Notes under the pieces: generated by a model
What the model was told of the DNA's origin: nothing
The model's database searches: none
What the model saw: the letters and a program-made list of their open reading frames with translations, nothing else
Shown here: positions 47,931 through 58,160 of the stretch, in pieces
How positions within the stretch are numbered: position 1 is the stretch's first letter
How the letters are laid out: each line of letters starts with the position of its first letter
Made by a program: the position numbers and the translations under genes
Source of the DNA: Amia ocellicauda
Taxonomy: Eukaryota > Chordata > Actinopteri > Amiiformes > Amiidae
Direction of reading: 5' to 3'
Length of the DNA stretch: 64,000 nucleotides
Assembly: GCF_036373705.1 (NCBI RefSeq)
Contig: NC_089864.1
Location: 4,307,001-4,371,000 of the forward strand

Positions 47931-50900
47931 CTGTGAGCCAGGGCAAACAATCAGGTAGGGTAGGGAGTGAGAACCAATGGGAGTGGAGAGTAATGAAAGA
48001 GGTGCACATGGTGACTTGGAATGTTAATTAGGTGATTGAGGAAAGACAGAGGCCGACTTCAGTATTCAGGGGATGCCCTTCTCTGGAGGTCTCCTGTGGT
48101 GGAGAGAGGAGAAGTGAGGGAAGGTGTGAGAGGAGATGTGACAGTACCCCCTGTCCCAGGGACGGCACCAGCCAAAACAGAGCAGCGACGGGAGCGAGGA
48201 AGGAGCATCAGGATGGGCACTATGAACGTCCTATCAGGGTAGTGTCTTAAGATATCGACTGCAAATTCCCACGAACACTCCTCAGGACCATAGCCTTCCC
48301 AATCAACGAGGTACTGCAGGTGGCCTCGGTGGTGACGGGACTGGCCATCATAAGCAAGACCATCACTGAGATCCAGAGGAGGAGGAGGAGGAGGAGGAGG
48401 GGGGTGAGGAGACTGATCAGCAACAGTCAGAGCAGCGGGAGTTGAGGGATCCGAGACCACCAGCTTCAGGAGGGAGATCTGAAAGGAGAGAGATATTCGG
48501 TAGTGAGGCAACTGTAATCTGTACGTGACTGGATTGACTTGATGCAAGATGGGGAAAGGGCCGATGAAACGGGGACTCAGTTTTCATGACAGAAGTTTTA
48601 ATTTAAATGTTCCTGGTGGATAACCAAACCAGCTGTCCTGGGCAATACTGAAGAGCTGGTCGCCTGTGACGGTCAGCCTGGGTCTTTGGTTGGGCTATGG
48701 CTCGTTTGTAGGCGGACATGAGCAGCATTCCAGACCTCTATGCTGCAATTAAACCAGTCGTCCACTGCAGGGATATTGGTAGATTCTTCATCCTAGGGAA
48801 AGAGAGGTGGATGGTATCCAAGAATAAACTGGAAAGGTGTGATGCCAGAGAAAGAACTTGTTAATGAGTTATGGGCGTATTCTGCCCAGTGTAGAAACCG
48901 ACTCCAGTCTGTTTGTGAGGTGCTACAATACAAACGTAGGAATCTGCCGATCTCTTGATTTAAGCGTTCAGTCTGTCCATTAGACTGAGGGTGATATCCC
49001 AAAGTCAAACAGATGATAATATTCAAGGCTTTGAAGAAAGCTGCCCATACACGTGAGGTGAACTGAGGACCCCAATCATAGACTTATGTCTTCTGGCAAC
49101 CCATAAATACAAAACGGGTTCCTGCTGTCTCCAGAGCTGTGGGAAGCCCCTTCAATGGTACCAGCCGACATGTCTTAGAGAACCGATCAATGGCAACCAG
49201 AATGGTAGTGTGACCATGGGAGTTGGGGAGATCAGTAACTAAGTCTATGGAGATATGGGACCATGGCCGGTGTGGGATTGGAAGTGGTTTCAGGAGACTA
49301 GCGGGACGAAGTTGGGAAAATTTAGCTTGAGCACATGTGGTACAGGCATTGACAAAATCGAGTTACATCCTGTCTACACCAGAATTGTCTTTGCACCAGA
49401 GCAATAGTGTGGTGAATCCCTGGATGTCCAGAGGAGAGGGAGGAATGTAACCACCTCAAAAGTGAGGAACTCACAGATGAAGGGACATAGGTTTTGTCAG
49501 ATGGGCAGCTGGAAGGAGCTGGGTCTGAGGCAAGTCCTATTCTAATCCTTTCCCAGATATTCCATTGAATTGGATCTACAACACAAGTAGGTGATATGAT
49601 TGGTTCTGTTGTTGGAGGAGTATGCAGAGAATCAAACTGGCAAGAGAGTGAATCAGCCTTGACATTTTTAGATACCGGGCGATAGGTCAGAGTGAAAATA
49701 AAGCAAGTAAAGAACAATGCCCAGCCAGCTCATCGAGGGTTGAGACGCTTTGCAACTTGTATGTACTCCAAGTTCCTGTCATCAGTTAAGACCAGAAAGG
49801 GGTGTTTGGAGCCCTCCAACCAATGTCTCCATTCTTTGAATGCCAGTTTGACTGCCAGGCACTCATGGTTTCCGATGTCATAGTTGCATTCTGCAGGTGA
49901 GAGTTTGCGGGAAAAGAAGGCACATGGATGGAGCTTGGCTGACTTTCCTTGTCGTTGTGAGAGCACGGCCCCTACTCAAGTTTCTGATCCACCTCCACAA
50001 TGAAGGGCAGATTAGGGTCCAGATGTGTCAAGATGGGGGCAGTAGTAAACACAGTTTTCAGTTTAGTGGAAGCCTCACTAGCAGTACCAGGCGCAATACC
50101 TCATGGCGCAATACCAGGGATGGTGTGGAGGAAGATGTGAAGCTTGTGTCTTGCTAAACACAACTGCCAGATCCCTGTATTCAGAAGGAAACATGGGAGG
50201 GGTAGACAGGAGTGGGCTTTCCACATGGGTTGCCCTGCAGGGTAAGAAAAGACAGGAGGAAAAGCATGTCGAACCCCACAAGATTATGTCCCTATTGGTC
50301 CAGGAAATGATCAGGTTATGCTGCATGAGCCAGGGAAGTCCAAGTATAAAATCAGCTCCAGGAGAATCGATCACCAATAAAGACAATTGTTCGGTGTGCA
50401 GCAGGCCAATGTACATGGTTATGGGGTGAGTTCTCTGGGACACTGGACCGGAACGATGGGTTGATTGTTGACTGCCCAAAGGCATAGAAGAGGTAAGCAA
50501 GGGATATTCAGACGGTTTACCACTCGTCTCTCTATAAAATTCCCCGTGGACCCCGAATCCAATAAAGCAGACAAAAATACATGAGTTGACCCCGAGCTGG
50601 ATCCGTGCTTGAACAAGACACTGATCAGGGGTCATCAGAGGACAGATGATTGCTGTAGTGTGAAGGGTGATGGAGAGGCTGTGGACGTTTTCCTCTGGTT
50701 CTGAGAAGGTTGTCCAGGTGGACCGCGAGCTGAATAAGTGCTTCCAAGTTGAGTGATTCATCTTTACACGCCAGTTCAGTTTGTAGGTCCCTGTGTAGAC
50801 CGTGATGACAGTGATCAGTGCTGGCTCATCCCATCCACTGTTCTCAGCCAGGGTTCGAAACTTTAGGTCGTATTCAGAAGTGGTGGAGGTACCGTGATGT

Positions 50901-51483
50901 AGTGTGAGCAGCTGTTCCCCTTCATCTCATCCTGCTGCCGGATGATTGATTACATCCTTGAAATACTTCAGGAAGGTAGCTAGGGATTTGGTGACTTCTC
51001 CCTGATGAGTCCAAACAGCTGAAGCCCTCTGAAGTGCCTTACCAGTAAGTAAAGTAATAAAAGCAATTTTTGCTTTGTCTGATGGAAAGATTACGGGAAG
51101 ATGGGCAAAGTACAGGGAACATTGAGGAACCGAACCCTCACAGAGATCCAGAGAGCAGTCATTTTTTGGGGACAGCTAGCTGCACGGGATGGACTGAAGC
51201 TGCCGGTAGCTCTGGTGCAGGGGAGGCTGCTTGGGAGAGAGCAATCTGGGGTTGTGGTCTGACACTGGGGGGCTCTTGAGCAGCATGTCCAGCGTGGTCT
51301 TAATTTGTCATAACATCCACTCATGTTCTCCCAGCAGGATTCCCTGTTGGGTCAAAGCAGTGGTCACATTGGTGGAGGCTGCTAGGTCCATAGTAATGGC
51401 AAAGTTTTTGTCACACTTACCAGGGCAGGGCAAGGGGGACCCAAGCACAGACTCAATCACAGCTGTGAGCCAGGGCAAACAAT
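47931..51483 (-). mobile_element. Ty3/gypsy chromovirus fossil
   Basis: Read on the minus strand, recognisable parts in order are a gag/protease region (LLDSGSTGNFI), RNase H ([20 protein letters not shown]), integrase ([31 protein letters not shown]) and a chromodomain ([16 protein letters not shown]). A 22-bp sequence recurs at both ends (47931 and 51462) and may mark LTR or edge sequence, but full LTRs could not be delimited. The element is broken in several places and looks old compared with the gag fossil at 24 kb. Confidence 0.8.
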
Positions 51484-51649
51484 CCAAAAGGGGCAAATCC
51501 AGAAGTGCTGCCAAAATAGTAGCAGAGGAGCAGGGCAAGATGGAGAGGGATAGAGCTGGAAATGACATGTCTCACAGTTGTAGAAAAATAGTAGGACAAA
51601 CAAACAACACCAAGTCATGATCACTAACTCCATCGCTCCCTCTCTCCAC

Positions 51650-53356
51650 ATCTGTCCCCTCTTGTTCATTTCTGTCAAACAACTTTTTAATATACAGTCT
51701 TGGGAAAGGCACCAAAAGATCTGTGTATACTTTATGTAATTATTTATAACTTTAATTGGCGTTGTTTCTTCTGTGACCTGCAGTTATCAAAACCTGTGTG
51801 CAGCTGTACTACTTTAAACCCTGTTTCTCGAGGTGGGATTCACACACGCTTTCAGCATTAACACTTTGTGAAGGGTCATGTAATATGCGTCTGACCACTT
51901 GACCATCTGCAGCCTAATGGAAATATCTGTGGTCAGTATAATCAATATCTCACAGATTCAGAGATCACACCTGGGCTCTGAGCGGCTCACACCTGTAGCA
52001 GCAGGGCTGTGTCAGAGCCGTGGCTGAGGCTCACAGACAGGCGCCCTGCTCTCTCCTCTGAAGGTGTGAAACTGCAGGTGCTGCTGAGACACAGACAGGA
52101 TATCAGAGCAAACTGCTGCACACACTGCTGGAGAGAGGAGCCAGGGGAGTAAAGATTCCACAGTTGATTGCTTGTTTTCTGCTTGTGATGGAGCAAGACC
52201 CATCCCTTGGTTAAATTGTCAAATCCCTCTGTTACAATTTGAGGTAAAACAGATACTGGCGACCTAAATATAATATGCTTTGAACCATGTGTGGAAATGC
52301 ACAAATGGGTTAAAAAGCCATCAGAGAAACTTACCTTCAGTGTGTGTGTCTGTGGCAAGGAGGCTGTTTTTCTGAGGGGTTTTATGCTGTTTAATTACCT
52401 TAATCCTTCTTAGAATGGGTCCAATGTAGTTCTTTTTCTCTCTGTCTACAGTAGCTCATTATTTTCACTGGTATTTTGTATTTCTTTTGTACTTGAAGTG
52501 TGTATGTTTATAGACTTGTCTTTAACAGAAAAATGTTAAGATTAGATTTTTGTGTAACTTGTAAATGTATGTTTTTGAATGTATTTATCTCTTTGTTACC
52601 CTGTAAGGGTAATGGTTAGGAGGGTTCATGGGATCAGTTTGCTTTAGATTTGGTTTTGTTGTTTTTGCATGTTGATCGAAGGTTTTAAATACATTCTCCT
52701 CCTCCTCTTTGTCGAACTAAAATTAAAATAAAATATTTTACAAATAAATAAAATATAAGCATTTTTATATGGAAACTGCTACCTCATAAAACTGTTCCCA
52801 CCTTTTTAACACCAGACATTTGGCCTGCAACACTGTATAAGAGTCTCAAAGGACTAATAAAACAATCAATTCAGATATTTTATAAATATTTTTTATTAAC
52901 TTTTAGGCTATAAACATATATATACAATAAAAAACACTCCATTCAAATTTTTGTTTGTCTTTAACAGTTTCTTATGTCATGTCATGTCAATGATTAGTTA
53001 CCAGGTGGTTGACTGTTTGTTAACAGTCTGATTGTAAATTTCCTCGCAGTTCAAATCAATCAAATCATCTTTATTATACCTAAAAGGGAAAATAATTTGT
53101 TAAAACAGCATCCATGTATATAATAAAAAATACACTAAAACATTTTAAAAACCGGCAAATATACAAGATAACAGACACATCATTAAAAAATAGTGCATTC
53201 CACATATATGTATATATGTATGTATGTATATACATATATGTTAAGTACAGTTAAAACTGCACAATGAATATGTCATGCAAACCGATAATGCCATCTTAAA
53301 TGTGTCCTTCCACACACACACACCATATACACACAGCATTCACCAGGACAACAGCT
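51650..53356. other. Region between the gypsy fossil and gene F
   Basis: It contains the Ig-like relic at 51960-52085 and AT-rich DNA. It includes the presumed 3' flank of gene F. No other gene was recognised. Confidence 0.4.
51960..52085 (-). pseudogene. Possible Ig-like exon relic (partner of 9632-9906)
   Basis: On the minus strand it reads FTPSEERAGRLSVSLSHGSD and then is interrupted after ALLLQV. It shares this stretch with 9660-9760 at high similarity, including a following GAGC.GCTCAGAGCCCAG. It is too short to assign. Confidence 0.3.
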
Positions 53357-55701
53357 TCATTTGCTTTTAAGATGATTGATTTCAGAGTAAATGCACTGGT
53401 CTGCCCTCTCCTCTGGTTGTTCCCCGGGGTGTCGTGGGAGTGTACGGATCTTCAGAGAGGCATAAATCACTTCTCTGCCTTCATCCTAACAGGAAAAAGT
53501 TACATCAAGTTGTATTACTTGTGAGACATCAATCATATTCCTGTGTAGTTCAAATCATCTATATATAAAAATAATATATATAATACATATATTATTATTA
53601 ACATATAAGAATCAATCAGTAATCCATTGTTTACACCAATGCTTCTCATCCCTGTCCTGATGATTGTGATTTCACTCTCTCTCAATTACATACTGTCTTA
53701 TATACTGTCCCCTTAATTAAACTGTTCAAATGTGTTCAGTGTGTACAGCAGTTCCTCTGAGCAGCACGACAGTAAACTTGTATACCTTCTGCTCCACACT
53801 TTCATTCACCCCTGCTCTGCACTTCCTGGACATTGGACATACATAAACACACAAACTGTCCCACATAGTGAGCATACAAAATAGACAATTAGAGTACATT
53901 CCCCACCCAGCTCTGGAGACTGAGTAGCACAAATGTGCACTGAAGACACTGAAGAAAGCACAACTCATTACCAACTATTGAGTTCTGTTGAGATCCTTTA
54001 ATCTGGCATCATAGAAACTCTACTACCTGCGTACTGTCACTGTAGGGGCTCTGAGAGGTAAAAGTCTTGCCTTTCTTGGTGCAGAGCTTGTGGAGGAGGC
54101 TGGAGGAGAACAGGAGGGAGACTGCTAACGCATAGCCCAGCAGCACCCAGCTCAGCATGCAGGGAACAGGGGGAGCGGGAGAGGGAGTGGGTGGGGCGTG
54201 GGAAGAAGGAGACGGAGAGATGCAGGGAGAGGGAGAGGAAGAGGGACAGAGACAGGAAGATGAGGTGGCGGTAGAGGTTGAGATGGGGGGTGAGGTCAGG
54301 TGGTTACGATGAGCTGTGAAAATAAATTCAGGAGAGAATTCCATCGCAAATGGATTACTGTGTCTTAATCAATAACCCCTATTTATCACAGAAGCCAATA
54401 ATGTGTATAGCTTAAAATTGAATTGTGTTTATATATATGTAATTTAATGATCAAATCATTATATGGAATTATGAAGTGAAACTAAACTTAATTCCCCCCG
54501 ATTATGCAAACAGAGAACTCTTGCTCTCTCTCCTCACCTTCATAGACGAGTCTGGTCACATTTCCAAATCGTATCTGCCCTCCCTCTCTCTGGGCGCAGT
54601 AGTACAGCGCCGGGTCTGTCTGTCTGATGTTCTGGATCTGCAGACTGATGGAGCGCGCCGTGAAGTTCCACACGGGAGAAAACCTCTGGTCTTTTGTGCT
54701 CCCCAGGTAAAGATCATTGGGTTGGTTGGCCCTTGTGTAGATTTCAATCCCCAGAAACGGAGCCTGTTCATCTCGCTGTACAAACCACATAGTTCTTTGG
54801 TTGTGTCTGAGGCCACAGTCCAGGGTGACGGTGTCCCCGGCTTTGACAGTCCGCTGCTCAGCAGCTCCACACAGACTCTCCCACTGGGCCAGAACTACAG
54901 CAGCAGGACAAATTTGGTGTTAAAAAAGCCATTTGTAATTGGTGGAACGACCTTCCCACTGAGGGGGCAGGACAGCACAATCCCTGACCATCTTCCAGCG
55001 ATACAAGACACATCTGTTCAGACTGTACCTGTAATACAGCAGCCTGATTCTCTGGGATGTTCAGCACAATTGCTTTTAAACAATTAACTTATGCTTCCTT
55101 TGCTCCTGTGTACTTGTTAGCACTTCTATTGTATTACTGGGACAATAGAACTTAAGCATATAGAGGAGACTTAAATGTTTCTGCTCTTCTTACCTCATTG
55201 TGCTAGGATGTAGGCCTATGCTTATAGTGTTTTGTACTGATTGTATGACTGCACTTTTGTATCAATTGTATCCTTTTTATGAAAATCATCTCCCTGTCAA
55301 TATATATAATGTTGTTTGTTGATTGTTGGAATTAGAATAACTATGAACTAGACAGAAAGAGAAAGATATAACCCTTAATATAAACAATATAATATCACAA
55401 GACAATATCAATCTGAACCAAATGCTGAACTTTAAAAAAATGTTAATAGGCTATAATATTTGATTTTGACCATTAACTTTGCTGTTGTAGGCTCTATAGG
55501 AAAACAAAATTGCCTGATATAGCCTAACCTACATTGTGACTAGGGACTGAAATCACAACTGAAATATTCACCTGGCTGTAAATAGGCTACATTGCTTGCT
55601 TCATTTACAATAGCCTAAATATATTTTAGATCTAAAGTGTGGCAGTCGCAGTACTCACAGAGGAAGAGGAGCAGAGCCGCCCTGCTGTCCGGCACGACCA
55701 T
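53357..55701 (-). CDS. NITR-like inhibitory receptor, gene F (non-canonical splice options)
   Basis: The minus-strand exons are 55659-55701 (leader MVVPDSRAALLLFL), 54538-54894 (V), 54071-54313 (stalk and transmembrane), 53786-53825 or 53786-53811, and 53357-53485. The V domain has AAEQRTVKAGDTVTLDCGLR, MWFVQRD, PALYYC and a J-like FGNVTRLVYE. The stalk is about 50 residues rich in Ser, Thr, Pro and Cys. The span is CMLSWVLLGYALAVSLLFSS. The last exon has a consensus ITIM, VIYASL, and an ITIM-like CIYSEI. Where the other genes have a GT donor after the transmembrane exon, F has GC (AAAG followed by GCAAGA). With the usual acceptor the small exon would give a stop. An acceptor 14 nt further in, or a downstream GTAGTA donor at 54026 joined directly to the last exon, keeps the frame to the ITIM. 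It may be a functional gene with alternative tails or a gene starting to decay. Confidence 0.72.
54905..55320 (-). mobile_element. L2-like LINE fragment in intron 1 of gene F
   Basis: The phrases GGTGGAACGACCTTCCCACT and CGATACAAGACACATCTGTT read, on the plus strand, as the WNDLP...YKTHLF end of an L2-like reverse transcriptase ORF. It begins about 20 bp from the V acceptor of gene F, where the other NITR genes have the 43-bp array. Its far end is approximate. Confidence 0.6.
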
Positions 55702-58160
55702 CTCAGCAGACACTGACTGCACTGGAGAGACTGGGGCTCTAGGGATTAATGTAGCTTCGTATTCTGTCAGAGTGACATCACACGCACTGGGCAGCGGCAA
55801 GGCCATCGAGATCCACTGACCAATAACCTACACCACGCTGTCGCTTTAACACCGGGACTGAGTGACATGAAAATGTGAAGGTGTCTTAACTCAGTGTAAC
55901 ATTTCTGTAATGAGCTACCAGCTCTTCATCAGTACAGTACTCATATAATAATAATAGTAATAATAATAATGAATTATCCTACTAAAACATAGCATTTAAT
56001 TGTTAACACACAGGGTCTGTGTTAAAAAGAGAAGGATGAAACAGAAAAGGGCCAGTTGATATTTTTGGCCACCTTCTCTGTTTCAGTAGAGTCTGCTCTC
56101 CATATCGCTTAAGAAACACAACACGCTGAACAGTGACTCTGCAGGGTGGCTGAGTTTCAGAGGTTTTGGCAGAAACCCGTTCGCCACAATTAAGTATTGC
56201 TCTACTTTTCCATGGAGCATTATAAGGGTCCCCACATGGTCAAAATCCATGCAGTTTATTTTACTTTCAGGTACATAGTCTCTTTCAATGCAGTCTTGTT
56301 CCTCCACTAGATGGAGACTCTTACAATCACAAGCAGTGCTTCTGTATCACTTTAATGCTTCATAATGGCGACATCAGTTTTGGATCTAATCTGCCTGTGG
56401 ACACCTGGCTATACTTATAATAATGCAGTAATATGCCGTGGTCATGTAATTAGATCTGATCACATATACATATATATATATATAGTGCTGTTGATAAATC
56501 TGGATTGGATTATCCAGGGACCATTATATCATTTAATATTGAAATTGAAATCTCAAAATTATTAATAAACTCTGATTAGGAAAATTATTAGTTAAATTGA
56601 GTCATTGAGAGATCAGCTGGAACAAAACCGTAGGGCCCCAGGACTAGGGCCAGGAACCAGTGTGTCTGCCCAAGTCTTGCAGCGACAATACTGGTGCTAA
56701 ATTGAAAGGGGGGTTGCAGCACAGAGGAGACGAGGTACAGAGATCTGTGTCTGATCATCTGGGCTCCACAAGGACTTTGAAAGAGCAGTTTTTACATTCT
56801 GTGGTATAGCTATAGTGGATAGGGAGCGAATAATTGGTTGCTTCCTGGGAGGGCCTGTGTCATGCAGTTTGCAGGCATCTGTGTTAATAAACAGAAGCCC
56901 CCAAGAGCTCTTTTCTCATTAAAGCTGCAAGAGAGTTTTGATTGTGCAATATGAACGAAATGATTCCTAGATTGAGGCAAACAGAGAGACTGGGCAACTG
57001 GAGAACTGTACTGATTGTGTTTAGGTGGTGTGCATATACTCAGTTTACATAATGGCTGCAAAAGGTTGCACACAGTTACTGGGCAATGGAGGGGAAATTT
57101 AACAGCTTTATGATAAACCCCCAATGGTCTGTTGCTCAGTGCACAGAAAACCACAGCCCACATCCTCCCACCATCAGAAATGAGACACATGTGAAAATAT
57201 ACAACAACAGCAACAACAACAACAGCAACAACAACAACAGGCATGAATGAATGAATGTCTGAATCCCACAGGAATAACATAGAAATTATCCACTGAGTCC
57301 TGATGTTGATCAGCTTTAGAAGCCCTGACCCCAAACGTACAGCTAGACCAAATCAAAATTGTGACCTACCTGCTTATCGCAAAATACCAAACTGTACCCT
57401 ATCGTGGTTAATTTATTGTTAGAATCAATTTTCTACTATTTTTAAATGAACGTAATAGCCTCCAGTATGGTAATATGCTATCCGCAGGTTGCGCAAAGTT
57501 TTGATTTGGTCTATAGCCTCTAGTCTAGTGTGTAACCCTGACCTCAGCCTTCTTATACGTGTGCATAACAGCAGAACTCAGATTAAGTGCACTGAAGGTA
57601 TGCCTGTGTTATTCTTGTGGGATTCACAAATCAGTTCATTATGGATTGCTGTCCATTATTGTAAAGTGTGATAATGTATTAAACAGAAGACATAATCATA
57701 ATACAGTAATACGTTTACAGTCTGTGACAACGGGCAGACAAAAGAGCAAAGGTGCAGCATGATATTTCTTCCAGCTGAGCATCTGCTCCAGGCCCTGCAG
57801 CTGCACATGCCTTGCGCTGTGCTTTTTTTTATGCTGGGGGGTTGTGTTTCACTGGTGTTACTTGCAGAGTCTAACACTGATCTGTGAGTTTCTGTGTGAG
57901 TGCATGTGTGTGTGTGTGCTCCTGTGTGCTCCTGTGTGCTGCAGAAACTATGTGTCAGCGGTTTAAGATATGGGCTGCGATTAATCTTTATAGACCAAAT
58001 GCAGCACCCCCCTCCCACTTTTCAGACATTTCCGTTAAATCAAAGGTGGCTGATTGGCAGTGGAAACCAGCGTCCTGGCTAGGGCCCCTCGAGTGTGGAG
58101 AAGGCTCTGTCCCGACCCTCGGTGCTCCTGTCCTCAGGTCACACCTGTGAAACGGCTGAG
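55702..58160. other. Divergent intergenic region between genes F and E
   Basis: The DNA next to 55702 shares with the gene A leader region the 30 or so bases just upstream of the ATG. (CAACAA)n lies near 57205-57238. No other gene was recognised; it should contain the promoters of F and E. Confidence 0.45.
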
